From positions 1 to 37,060 of the forward strand of contig VXIS01000409.1 in assembly GCA_008704415.1 (NCBI GenBank): a DNA stretch of 37,060 bases, given 5' to 3'. Under the pieces are notes generated by a model. The model did no database searches and was not told where the DNA came from. It saw only the letters and a list, made by a program, of their open reading frames with translations. The position numbers and the translations under genes were made by a program. Below are positions 20,336 through 30,722 of the stretch, one piece after another. Each line of letters begins with the position of its first letter. The first letter of the stretch is position 1. Source of the stretch: Sphaerosporella brunnea. Taxonomy: Eukaryota > Ascomycota > Pezizomycetes > Pezizales > Pyronemataceae.

Positions 20336-21281
20336 ATGGCTCTCGAAAGCTCGACCACTACCACAGCGCGCTTGACTTCTCCCGCTTACGGAAGAACCGA
20401 AACGCCTCCGATGGCCACCGCGCTTCCCTCCATTGATTTCGGATTCGAGAGTCTGAAAGAGCGCATGAATCAGTTTACAATTCGCTTCGACGAATTCATC
20501 GCGCAAGGCCGACACCGGATCCTGCAGGATAAAAACGATTTCGAGAAGACTATGGCCGAGTTGAAAGGTACGGCCATTTGCCCATGGGTGTACTCTCCAA
20601 CGGCAATGCTGATTGCATGACAGACCAGCAGAAGAACCTTCACACCCAGAAAGATGCCTACACAGTCAAAGAGCAAGAAATCCGCGAGCAAGTAGCGAGG
20701 GAAACCGATGAAATGCAAGCGACCATGAACGAACTCGCGAAAATGGAGCGGAAAGGCAGCATGGGTGACGAATACAAAGCAAGCTTGCTGGTGCAGATTG
20801 AGGAGACGAAACAGGCCATTGAGAAGAAGCGCGCAAGTATGTATTTACTCCCTACTACCCTTCTCTTTCATATCCCGCAGGCCTCGTTTCTGACACCCGG
20901 TAGTCCGTTCGGCGCAACGACAACAACTCGCCCAACAACAGTCGAAAAACGCTCCAGAGCTAGCGTTCTGGGAGGATCACTTGGGCATGAGAATAGACGG
21001 CGCGGGGGTGGCGGGGCACCTTAAAATCACATATACCCATCTGAGTGATCCGGACCAGGAATCGTGGTTCGTGGTCAGTGTGATGAACCGGGATTACGAA
21101 GGTAAGCACACCAGTGCCTCGTTGGTGGAAACGCTGACATGTACCAGTGCTAAAGTGCCGGCCGAGACTCAACGAAGAGGACCTCACTCTGGTGGTGGAT
21201 AAATTGAACGAGACGAGAGCGTTTTCTGCGTTTCTGAAGGACATGCGCCAGCTGTTCAAGAATGCAGCTCAAGGAGCGTAA
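20336..21281 (+). CDS. spc25: Kinetochore protein Spc25 (Ndc80 complex)
   Basis: Four exons (20336-20567, 20624-20836, 20904-21101, 21148-21281) with introns of 56, 67 and 46 bp give 258 residues in one frame. Residues about 35-165 form a long charged coiled coil (LKERMNQFTIRFDEF, IREQVARETDEMQATMNELA, QIEETKQAIEKKRA). Then NAPELAFWEDHLGMRIDGAG opens the globular RWD-like domain, with WFVVSVMNRDYE and, at the end, LVVDKLNETRAFSAFLKDM, the conserved Spc25 pattern. With Spc24 it forms the centromere-proximal end of the Ndc80 complex. The second acceptor is the TAG at 20901-20903; the earlier CAG would bring in a stop. Confidence 0.93.
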
Positions 21282-21674
21282 AGGTCCAGGAAGCCGTATA
21301 GCGTTCTCAAAAGAGATTATAAATGTGCAGACCACCATCTACTTTGCAAAAAGTGTGCGTTCATGTTATTGCGTCAATACGTCCTTGTGCGCTTACCGAC
21401 TTGATCGACATCATTGCTACGGTGAAGAGCACAGCAGTCCTGTTCCAGACGGATTGTGATAACTAGCATTCAACGAACTCAGACCTGCATGCTTCAGGCC
21501 TGGCATGCTGAGAGCGGTGGCGGGCATATATATACGAAGTACCCGTTTTAACTGTTGCAGAGTCAATTCATCGGACTAGGAGATGCTTGACGTGTTGCTC
21601 GCCGCACACGGTGCATTGTAGAATGTATGTATTATACCAGTATCTACTCTCTTTGCATGTTGATAAAGATACTA
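21282..21674. other. Intergenic DNA after SPC25
   Basis: Presumed 3' UTR followed by unremarkable sequence; a TATATATA stretch lies at about 21528-21534. No gene recognised. Confidence 0.5.
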
Positions 21675-21842
21675 CAGTCGACTCTCTCTATAAGAATACG
21701 ATCGGGACCGCTGGGGCGTATTCTTATCAAGTGAGAATTCTTATAGAGAGAGTGGCTTGTCCCATACAAACTCGGTCGGGACCGGTCACCCGTATTCTTA
21801 TAGGGAGATTATATACAATATTCTTATAGGGAGAGTCGATTG
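21675..21842. mobile_element. MITE, 168 bp, pogo/Tc1-like ends, TA-flanked
   Basis: Begins CAGTCGACTCTCTCTATAAG and ends with the inverse form CTTATAGGGAGAGTCGATTG; TA sits on both sides (21673-21674, 21843-21844). Extra copies of TATTCTTATAG inside make nested inverted repeats. CAGTCGA...CTATAA ends are typical of pogo/Fot-type elements. No coding capacity. Confidence 0.85.
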
Positions 21843-22010
21843 TATTCCATATTCTATGCACTATGACATACTTACCACCAACAAGGTAAGCACATACTTG
21901 GTACCTCTTAAGTAAGCAAGTGAGTACTTCACAATTTGTATTCAAATTTGGAAAGCCGTTCAAAAGAGCGATGTGATGATGGCTGTGGCAGCCGAGTTGG
22001 GACTTGCATA

Positions 22011-22103
22011 CCGTAGAATTTCTTGGATACCGCGCAGTGGCGAAGTGACTTCGCCAGTGGCACAGTCACTTGGCCACTGCGCAGTATATCAGGAATTCTA
22101 CAG
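22011..22103. mobile_element. Palindromic MITE, 93 bp, TA-flanked
   Basis: Almost the whole unit folds back: CCGTAGAATTTC at 22011 pairs with GGAATTCTACAG ending at 22103, and the inner arms CGCAGTGGC and GCCACTGCG pair exactly. TA flanks both sides (22009-22010, 22104-22105). A smaller hairpin (GGCGAAGTGACTTCGCC) sits inside. Confidence 0.8.
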
Positions 22104-22495
22104 TACGTAAGTAGGTATCTGACATCTGCTCTACTTTTACAGGCCCACTAGTGGGCAGGCACGTTCGCTCCACCTCTCCCGCAATTCTGCCCAATAATAC
22201 CCATCTTTCTTCAACCACCTCCAAATCAAACAATCATCTAAACACGCCTCGTCCCTATCCAACCTGCAGTCGCCCCCTTTTGCGCTCCACCGTTTCCCCC
22301 CCCCGCCACGGCGTTCCTTCAGCCGTCAGCTAGCGCCAAGTCTCGTCGAACTGTACCTCGCCTGCTTCAGCCCTACTATTGCCTGACTGAGAGAGCTCCG
22401 CATAAAGAGACACAAAGAGAGGGTTCATCGGGAATATCAGTTTCCGACTGTTCCCAAGCTTCATCCCCCCTGCCTCCCGTTCTGGAACACGTTCT

Positions 22496-22513
22496 ATGGA
22501 GTCGCGGAGGTGA
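22496..22513 (+). promoter_or_regulatory. Short upstream ORF abutting the NEM1 start
   Basis: ATG GAG TCG CGG AGG TGA: a five-codon upstream ORF whose stop ends two bases before the NEM1 ATG at 22516. If it lies in the mRNA it should lower or condition NEM1 translation by termination and reinitiation. A CCAAT motif at 22191-22195 and C/T-rich DNA further upstream suggest the transcript starts before it. Confidence 0.5.
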
Positions 22514-22515
22514 CG

Positions 22516-23934
22516 ATGAACTCTCTCAGTATACTCTCTTCCAGAGTCAACAAGGTCATCGGCAACACTCCACCCCCAACGCCACACTCGGAATCACTTC
22601 TGGACTCTAACCGATCAAATGACTTACACCATGAGACCTTCCCACGGCATTCCGGCAGCGACCTGTATTTCGCCAGCCAAGCAGTGGTGGATGACGAGAG
22701 TGACGAAGAGGAGGATGAGGTCGAGGTTGGGACGGGAGGAGCGCAGCGCAGTAGGAGGGCTACTGTTTCAGTCGGCGAACGAATATACCTGGCCTTTCTG
22801 AGTCCCTGGGTTGGCGCGGTACGATGGATACTCTCGACGATCGCCGTGTCCACAAATTGGCTCTTGTCCTGTGTGTATAACGATGAGGGTGTGTTCTCGC
22901 CATTGCTGCCCCTCCGGCGAACAATAGAGATGATATTGCGGCCTTTCGGGAAAGCAGATCCTCGCGGAGTTCAATTATCGTTGTCACAGCTTCCTTCTGG
23001 CTCGGAGATGATCGCAGATTCGGTACATATACCTGCCGTCAACCCAGCGTCTCATCATCGCGCAAGGTCATTCAGCGGAGATTCAAAATCCCCCACTGTG
23101 GAGGACATCTCGCCGCGAAGGTCCATAAGGATACGACTGTACAATGAGGAAACTCACCAAAAAAGCAAGGCATCGTCGGTGAAGTCACCCACCTCACCGT
23201 CATCTAATCTCCGGCTCACCAAGTACCCTCGGATCGCTGGTCCTCCGGTTCCATTACTTTCGCGAAATACATCCCCTAAAACCCTGATTCTGGATCTTGA
23301 CGAGACCTTGATACACTCCCTCGCAAAAGGTGGTCGGATGTCTTCAGGCCACATGGTGGAGGTGAAACTGGATCGGCAGCATGCCATACTGTATTACGTG
23401 CACAAGCGACCGTATTGTGACGAATTCCTAAGAAAGGTAATGTCAGCATCTTAGGATTCTCGCATCAACTCTACTGACAGACCAATCACTGCAAATCTCA
23501 AGGTCGCGAAGTGGTACAATCTTGTTGTATTTACTGCGTCGGTGCAAGAATATGCAGATCCTGTTATAGATTGGTTAGAGCAAGATCGAAAGTATTTCAA
23601 GGGCCGTTACTACCGCCAGCACTGCACAAATAGAAACGGTGCATATATAAAAGACCTGTCCACAGTAGAGCCCGACCTCTCCAAAGTCATGATCATCGAC
23701 AATTCTCCCATGAGTTACATATTTCACGAAGGTATGATAAACAAAAATGCAAAACCTTTCTTTCATCTGGATGACTGACACTGCGGAAAAGACAACGCGA
23801 TTCCCGTCGAAGGATGGATTAATGACCCCACCGACATCGACCTCTTGCACTTGATCCCCGTACTGCAGGCTTTACAGTACGTCGGTGATGTGCGTGCTGT
23901 TTTGGCATTGAGAATGGGCGAGCCAGGTGCTTGA
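22516..23934 (+). CDS. nem1: Nem1/Dullard-type protein phosphatase (HAD family)
   Basis: Three exons (22516-23436, 23503-23731, 23792-23934), introns of 66 and 60 bp, 430 residues. The N-terminus MNSLSILSSRVN is followed by an acidic stretch (DDESDEEEDEVEV) and a hydrophobic region at about 92-123 (IYLAFLSPWVGAVRWI...WLLSCVY), likely the membrane anchor. The catalytic domain starts with ILDLDETLIHS (DxDxT motif at residues 260-264) and continues with HKRPYCDEFL, FTASVQEYADPVIDWLE, IIDNSPMSY and GWINDPTDIDLL, all FCP/SCP-phosphatase blocks. In yeast, Nem1 with Spo7 dephosphorylates the lipin Pah1 at the nuclear envelope/ER. The ATG is chosen over the five-codon ORF just upstream. Confidence 0.94.
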
Positions 23935-24976
23935 TTCATTGATTTCGATTATCGTACGGAGTTTTGGGCCGCGATTGTTTTGCATACCTAAGTATTTATT
24001 GACTTCTTTCCGTTTCTCTCCTTTCTTGCCTTTGTTTTGAGGGATCTTTGCTTTCAACGTTACAATTAGGAGTTGGGAGACAGTTTCATGCATCACTATC
24101 TCTGTCACCGTCACATTCATCCTTTTGCTGCTGTGTTTCGATGCCCTTTACCCTTTGAATTACCTAGTATAGTAATCTCATCACTATTAAGTTGTCATGC
24201 ACCCTTTTTATTTTAAACCAGCCGCACAGCAGTAGATAAGTTCTTTGCAAAGCCTTTGATGGCGGTAATTGTTGGTTTGTTGGCAAGTAGCAAGGAGAGT
24301 GCCTCCATGACGAGGAAAGCGGATATTGACGTATCCCCTGGACCGTAGCGGGCTTCTGGTCCATATAGACCAGAATATTCGACCGCATGGCAACGAGCGC
24401 AGAAGAAAAAAAGGAGCGCAGTGCAATGAGATAAAACAATACTGTTAGGCATAGAGAGTAATCCTATCTGAGAAAAAGCCAAATTTATGTGGTGGTGGAG
24501 CGTGCTGTTGTGGTCGCGCCCCGGCAACCCGGTGTTTTGAGCCTATCCCCTACCTTATGGTACGCACCACTCAACACCACGCCATCTTATACGGTTTATG
24601 ACGTGTGAAACTCCAAGAAACAATTGCGCTCAATATCCATATAAAGCGGGTTGTGACAAGAACCACAAGCCCACCGACTTTTGGGTAAGGTTTTTGAACC
24701 TGACTCACTCTGGTGTTTAAAGTGGGACAACCACTACACCCGTTGTGGGTCTAACGGGCCCTCTAGGTGCAATGGAAGGTGTCCCCTATTTGAAAGACAT
24801 CTATTAGCAGCGAGTAATATGGTTGCGCCAGTCACAAGAGTAGAAGATGCCACTCGACTCACTGTAGAGAATGTTGCCGTCCGGAAGGGGTAAAATTGTG
24901 TGGCACTAGCATTGATGAAAGCTCATGCACAATGAAGCCTAAACTCTTTGCTACTGAGCTTTCCTGCCCCATTAAT
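23935..24976. other. Intergenic DNA between NEM1 and the nested Harbinger block
   Basis: Presumed NEM1 3' UTR at the left. The forward stretch 24681-24893 is open and Cys-rich at first (WCLKWDNHYTRCGSNGPSRCNGRC), but neither a family nor a start context supports it as a gene. Confidence 0.45.
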
Positions 24977-25268
24977 AGGGGTTTTCACGACCCTGAAATC
25001 CGGCAGAATTCGGCAGAATTCGTCTCAAATTTTGACCTCCATAAAATAAATAGCCGTGCAAGCGCGCGAATTCTCGAAGTAGCTCTCGAGCCATTAGGGG
25101 TACTCAAAACCCCAAAGGTTGATGGAAACTGATGGGTTGATGGGAACTGATAGAAACTTTTTGGCCAATGAGAATCGAGCATCTAACCAGGGGGTGGAAC
25201 GGTATTTTGAGCGAGCGTGATGGAAACATTTTGATGGGAAAGAGCGCGCAGCCTAGGTTTTAGCGCAA

Positions 25269-25275
25269 TATAAAT
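25269..25275 (+). promoter_or_regulatory. TATA box of the Harbinger A transposase
   Basis: TATAAAT stands 36 bp before the ATG at 25311, between the subterminal GATGGAAAC repeats and the gene. Confidence 0.55.
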
Positions 25276-25310
25276 TCTTTCATCCAACGCGAGCCAACAG
25301 GACACAAGCG

Positions 25311-26606
25311 ATGGGAACTTCAAGCGAGCGCCATAAATATCTCGAGATTTTGAATGCGTTGCAGGAGCTGCATAACCAGCAAAAAAAGCGAAAGGCAATG
25401 AGTGAGCCTGTCGGTGCCCATAGGGCGCCGAAGCGCCTACACAGCGACAAGTCCTGCAGTGACAGCGACACGGACCGCGACGCCAACACCGATGCCAACA
25501 CCGACACTGACACCGACACCGACACCGACACTGATACGGATAGCGAAAGTGACAGCGATAGCGCAGCAGAGAAGTGGCCTTCCATGGATGATTTTGTGGA
25601 GTTTCCGGATTGCTCGGCGCTGATTGAGCTTCTCGGTGGGAAACGCTATTGGGTACCTCGAACGCGACGCGAAAAGGCTATGACTGTTCAAAGGTGGTTC
25701 CATCAGAATTGGTTTAAAAATCCACGAGTTTTTCGCGGTCACTTTAGAATGAACCGTTGCTCCTTTGAGGCTCTTCTAAAAAAAATCGAGGGACATCGTA
25801 TTTTTCAAAACAAATCCACGCACCGACAGACCCCCGTTCGATATCAGCTCGCAGTATTTCTGTTCCGCCTAGGAAGCAAAGCTCTCGGTGGTACGGAACT
25901 ACATGTAGCTTCCGCAATTGGCATTTCAGAAGGTTCGGTTCGCAATTTTACGTTTCGAGTTCTCACGGCGATATGGTCTTTACGAAAGGAAATGGTTCGG
26001 TGGCCAACTCAGCAACAAAAGGACGCACACAAGCAGCGAGTGTGTACGGCATCGAAAGGCGTATTTTCGGGGTGCGTTGGCTTTGTGGACGGTACATTCA
26101 TCACACTGCTGTATGCACCTCTAAAGGACTGGCAATTCTACTACAACCGCAAGTCATCCTATGCGTTGAACGCGATGGTTGTGTGCACGGACCAGCATCG
26201 AATTATCTACGTTCGGGTTGGTGATACCTCAGCAGTACATGATGCCCGTGTTTTTCAAAATTCTCAGCTGTCGGAAACGCCTGAACAGTTCTTCGGCTCT
26301 GGAGAATACCTTATCGGTGACTCAGCGTATACGGTAAACCAACGTACGATCGCGCCCTTCAAAAAGCCCCGTTCAAATAGTGCCGATTGCAAACAGTTCA
26401 ACTCAACGCTGAGTTCCCGTCGCATTGCCATTGAGCATGTCTTTGGTCTATTGAAAGCTCGATTTTCGGCTGTAACAGCAGTACCTGTCAAGATTAAAGA
26501 CGCTAAATCGCACCAATTGGTTGTGAAGTATTTTGAGGTGGCCTGTGTGTTGCACAACTTTTTGTTAAACGTTGATGACGATGAGTGGGATGAGGAGTTT
26601 GGCTAA
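25311..26606 (+). CDS. PIF/Harbinger transposase (DDE_Tnp_4 type), intact
   Basis: 431 residues with no intron or break. An Asp/Ser/Thr-rich segment (about 48-84, encoded by GACACCGACACC-type repeats) separates the N-terminus from a helical region (WFHQNWFKNPRVFRGHFRMN, PVRYQLAVFLFRLG, ISEGSVRNFTFRVL). The catalytic triad is complete: Asp260 in GFVDGTF, Asp337 in LIGDSAY and Glu375 in AIEHVFGLLKARF. VGDTSAVHDARVF lies between, and the chain closes with CVLHNFLLN and an acidic tail. It excises and inserts the element together with a Myb-like partner, which is encoded on the opposite strand and ends within four bases of this stop. Confidence 0.95.
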   Translation: MGTSSERHKYLEILNALQELHNQQKKRKAMSEPVGAHRAPKRLHSDKSCSDSDTDRDANTDANTDTDTDTDTDTDTDSESDSDSAAEKWPSMDDFVEFPDCSALIELLGGKRYWVPRTRREKAMTVQRWFHQNWFKNPRVFRGHFRMNRCSFEALLKKIEGHRIFQNKSTHRQTPVRYQLAVFLFRLGSKALGGTELHVASAIGISEGSVRNFTFRVLTAIWSLRKEMVRWPTQQQKDAHKQRVCTASKGVFSGCVGFVDGTFITLLYAPLKDWQFYYNRKSSYALNAMVVCTDQHRIIYVRVGDTSAVHDARVFQNSQLSETPEQFFGSGEYLIGDSAYTVNQRTIAPFKKPRSNSADCKQFNSTLSSRRIAIEHVFGLLKARFSAVTAVPVKIKDAKSHQLVVKYFEVACVLHNFLLNVDDDEWDEEFG

Positions 26607-28303
26607 GGATCATCAAGCGTTTGTAACAAGGGCACAGAAGGAGGCGGAAGAGGCAGGCGCAGTAGAAAGAACCGCGGGAAAAAGTGACGATGGATTGAGA
26701 GAGGCAATTTTACATTGTATGATAATGTTACATGGAAAAAACTAATTAAAACTTGTGGTTTCGCCCACCGCATCCACACTACCCTTTGATCATCCAGATT
26801 AATTTGCACCTTAAAATCTTCAGTGTCCTCATCCGACTCACTGTCGTCACCATTCGATTCCTCCTCCTTATCTACCGGCAGCGCCTCCTGCGACCCATCA
26901 AACCTATATCCTAATTTCTGCTTGAGCAGCAACGTCTGGAACTCATACTTTTTGAACTCAATATCAAGCTTTCTCATTTCCCTCGTATGCTTTTGATCGT
27001 TCTTTCTCTTTCAAAGGAGTCGGTCGGCGTTGTCTCTTTTCACGGTATAGGACATACGCTGCTTTTCCATTTTGAGCTGTCTTTCCTCCATACTCTCCAC
27101 CACTTTTTGAACCGCTGACTTTCTCAGCTTTTTCAAAGCCTTTTTGCCATCACCCTGTCCAGAAGATTCTCCACGCTTTCTAGGAATTTTCGCCCCACCA
27201 GCCGGTGGGTGGAGCTGTTCTTCGTCGTTTTCGTCATCCTCCTCGTTGTCCTCATCAGGATTCTTGTCCCCGTCATCATCATCCTCCTCGCCATCATCAA
27301 CCGGGATCCCGTCCTTAAAGGCTAGTGGCTCTTCACCGCCGAGTTCGCTCACATAGTGCGGTGTAACACTTTTGTCTCTGCCTCGCTCGCTGAAATTAGC
27401 TCTCCGCAGCAGCATACTAGCCTGAATTCCTATTGTTTACCTCTGAAGGATATCTTCAATTTCCTCAAAAAGCGGACACATCTTGTCAAGCCAGCCGAGA
27501 CGAATACTTCGCCATTTGTCTTCATCATCACGCTGCCGTTCACCAGTCGAGCGCAGTCTCTTTGCAGCCTCTGAGTAGTGCTCCTTCATCTTGGCCCACT
27601 GGCTCTTGATGGCGTTCGCCATTCTCCTCCCATAAAACACAACTTCTGGGATCCGCTGTGCAGTGCCCGCTGCATTCGTCTTTAATTGTGTGTAGTTGTT
27701 TGGATTTTCTGATAGAAACCCAAGAAGCAATCGCCTATCATCATTAGTCCAGCGGCTGGCATCCTTTATCGGCTCTTCGCTGCCTTTCGTCTGCGCTCCT
27801 TTGTTCCCGCTAGCTGGCACCTTGCCCTTGCCTCTTCCCTTTCCTTTCCCATTCACTTCTCGGCTAGATTTCTCCTTCTCAATCTCTCCCTCCTTGTCTG
27901 TATCCTTTTGTCCCTCTCTCAGCTGAGGATCAACCGCACCCTCCCAAAAACCCGCAGGTTTTGAAGCATAATAATCCAAAAATTCACGCCCCGGTGTATT
28001 GCTCGGCGCTGGTCTCGGCGTAACGCTCGGCGCTGGTCTCGGCGTGACGCTCGGCGCTGGTCTCGGCGTGACGCTCAGCGCTGGTCTCGGCATTACTGGC
28101 GGCAGCGGGGATGACGGAGTGTATCCGTCTTGCAGTGGCTGGTAATCAACAGCACCGGCAGGCGGACAAGGTGAAGATGAGTAGAGCTGGGCCCCCGCCT
28201 GAGTGTGGGCGGGCGTCAAGGGAGGATAGCAGCCTTGTGGAAAGTTGGGATCTCCAGCAGAGCCGGTGGATTTGTAAATACTCGAGATTCTAGGCAGTTC
28301 CAT
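26603..28303 (-). CDS. Myb/SANT-like companion protein of Harbinger A (one in-frame stop)
   Basis: Starts at ATG 28303. Exon 1 (28303-27441) has a Pro-rich N-terminus with four SVTPRPAP-type repeats, a Lys-rich patch (KGKGRGKGKV) and a Myb/SANT-like domain (RWTNDDRRLLLGFLSENP, IKSQWAKMKEHYSEAAKRL). A 51-bp intron (27390-27440, GTAAAC...TTTCAG) leads to a highly acidic part (EEDDDDGDKNPDEDNEEDDEN) and a basic helical part (KKALKKLRKSAVQKV). At 27011-27013 a TGA interrupts a frame that continues unchanged as MRKLDIEFKKYEFQTLLLKQ. The stop could be real or a single mutation. The true C-terminus is unclear; the open frame runs to 26603 and overlaps the transposase end. In this family the partner binds DNA and aids nuclear import of the transposase. 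Confidence 0.7.
28001..28096. repeat. 24-bp tandem repeat in the companion gene, 4 copies
   Basis: Unit GCTCGGCGCTGGTCTCGGCG plus four bases, repeated in register. In reverse it encodes an eight-residue Pro-rich repeat (SVTPRPAP). Confidence 0.85.
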
Positions 28304-29970
28304 CTGCAGAAGTTATAAGCATGCGCCGGATTTTTCTGCAGCCAGAATTTCTTACCTTTGTTGCTTGTTGATGCCAATGGTCACGGTGCAGAAGGAGGCT
28401 GGGAGGTATGGCTGAGAGCGACGCACGACGTTTAAAGAATTTCGGCTAACGCTGCCACCAATCGGAAGAGCGCCGACCAGTCAAAAAGTTTCCATCACCA
28501 TCAGTTTCCATCAACCTTTCGGGTTTTGAGTACCCCTATTTCGACTCAAATTCTTGACAAATTCTCGACCCTGCCGAGCAACCGAGCCGTGACACCGCCA
28601 CACAAAAAAAAAATCATCATGATCTCCTGACTTCCATCACCATCGCCAACCCCTTACAGCAAAATCCTTTGCCCCCCGCACAAAAAAATCCTTTTACTCA
28701 ACCACAACCACAATGTCCACCACAGATGTCATTACACCTATTGAATCCCCTCAGCAGTCCGAAAATGAAAAAAATACAGAGTCGATCACTGTGTCTTCCA
28801 CCAAGGGCAGCAAAAAAAATGCAGGGCCTTCTGTTGAGCCCGTTAAAGACACCAAAAAAACGTCGGACTCTTCAAAGCTCCCTAATAATCCGTGGGCTTA
28901 AAAGCCTGAGTATACCTGCTGACTCTTCCAGCACTGCACCGAGAACGCACAAATTCGAGATGGTCTGTTCTACGATTCCTCCCAATCGAACGGCAAAAAT
29001 CCATTGGGTAAAGCCAATAAGCACTGGTGGTGGTAGCTGGCTCGACGTATTTTTACGGATCTTCCAGGGGTAAATTTGGATGATGCTGAGCATCAGAAGC
29101 AGTTGACGGGGTCGGTTGAAAACCGTCTGGCCAAGTACGTTTTTCTTCTTTTTTAATACAGCCCTTCTCACTAACGGCTCAGCTGTACAGACTTAAACAG
29201 GAATATCAAGTCAAAGTCGCTCAACTAAACACAACTGGACAAGGAATACGCGACAAAAACGCAGAAGACGCGAAAGACCAGCCAACCGATACAGACGAAG
29301 ATGGTTTATCTGGGACAGAGCTCGAACAGCGACGGAATCGCCAGCGAGCCGGTAAGGGGGCGCAGAAAAATCTTATTGAACGTTTCCGCGCTGAATGGCC
29401 TTGGTGGGATGACCTTCATGCGTTGTAGTCCCCCCGGCCAAACTACAATCCAACCGGAATTTCCAATTCAAAGTTTGGACGAGACCATTCAGCCGCGTTG
29501 GATAAACTCCTCTCTTCCCGTGAGCCTTTTCCTTATATCTTGATTCAAGGCTGAGAGTGGATTATCCTTTCGCTTAATAGAAGAGCCAGGAAGTCTCGAT
29601 TATCACAATGTAATAATCTTAAGGGGTTCTCTTTTAATTTCTGGAAAGACAACAGAGAAGAGGATCTGTGTCTTTGAGGAGGCTTGGTTGCTTTTCGTTC
29701 GTTTTGGTTTCGAAGCTGATGATTCTGGAGATCTGGAGGAGTTGTGTGGGCAGGAACGGCCCTCTGTATAGTAGAACCCACTCTTCTTTAATCGTTGGGC
29801 GGAGGATCAGTGGGAATCCCTTTGACCCTGAATAATAGTGGGGCAAATCCTATCGTCTGCTGAGGGTGTGCTTCGTACGTGGACAGAGAAATCTTTCATG
29901 CATGGAGCACGCAATCTTTCCCCGCTCGTGAGTCTTTTTTCTGCAATCAGTGCGTCGTCATATCTATATT

Positions 29971-30128
29971 GCAGGACGCTGGCATGATCGTCAGCATGCC
30001 CTACGGCTTGCTTTGATTGTGCCCCCTTGCGAGACTAGACTCTTGCACTCTGACGAGTTCAGCTTATTGTGCAGAATGCTGGCGTGATCAGCTTGCTCTA
30101 TGGCCTGCTTGGATTACGCCCCCTTGCT
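29971..30128. repeat. Internal duplication within the 1.24-kb repeat
   Basis: GCAGGACGCTGGCATGATC (29971) and GCAGAATGCTGGCGTGATC (30071) each run on to a GGCTTGCTT/GGCCTGCTT and GCCCCCTTGC block: about 58 bp, 100 bp apart. The same pair is present in the right copy. Confidence 0.75.
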
Positions 30129-30666
30129 TCAGCTGAACTTGCAGTACACCATTAGCAGATGAGGTATTATCAGACTTCTGCGGCAGACGCGGGCACCGAT
30201 GACTCGTCATATCAATATCGATGTGGGGGTTCTCCTGTCGTGTCGAACCGCCGAAGCACGCCATATGACAAACGACACCCACACCGGTGACTAGACTCTG
30301 CATATTTGGACTCCACCTTGGTCTGCTGGTCTTTCCCCTCATTCTGCCGGCTAATTGACTCCGACGCCCTGCAGGTCGTGCTCGTATTCGGCAGCTCCGT
30401 TGGTACGATGGATGGTATGACGGCTTGCTTCATAAAGAGGCTCGTCGCTCCCCTCGCTCTTTTCTCCTTCATCCTTTCTACAACTGCTACTATTCTTTAC
30501 TCCTGGGACATCGAACGGATCCTCATTACCAACGCACTATACCGACTTGAGCACCTAAAGGTAGGCACGCGGCGGGAGGCACCCCCAGCGATGCTGCTCT
30601 TGCAACACCCTGACCAGTCGTTTGTCGGTAACGGGACCAAGCTATCTTGCCTGGTACTAATGTATT

Positions 30667-30722
30667 GTAAGTATCCTCTTTCGAGCGTCCCTTCAATCTC
30701 TTTGGCTAACAGTATTTCCTAG
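30667..30722 (+). other. Intron-like segment inside the 1.24-kb repeat
   Basis: GTAAGTATCC at 30667, CTAAC near 30706 and TTCCTAG at 30722 form a textbook fungal intron of 56 bp. The equivalent place in the right copy (36117-36171, reverse strand) keeps GTAAGGATC and TTTCTAG. A second pair, GTGAGT...TTGCAG, lies at 29928-29974 and 36863-36909 (47 bp in both). Joined frames give no known protein. Confidence 0.45.

Larger units (their letters stand above)
25096..28537. mobile_element. PIF/Harbinger element A, apparently young and nearly intact
   Basis: Terminal inverted repeats of about 40 bp with one mismatch begin AGGGGTACTCAAAACCC at both ends; GGTTGATGGAAACTGATGG follows. ATT is duplicated at 25093-25095 and 28538-28540. 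It carries a full-length transposase (forward) and a spliced Myb-like companion (reverse), meeting tail to tail. It is inserted 116 bp inside the left end of element B. Both elements start AGGGGT and use a 3-bp AT-only target, so they belong to one lineage. Confidence 0.9.
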
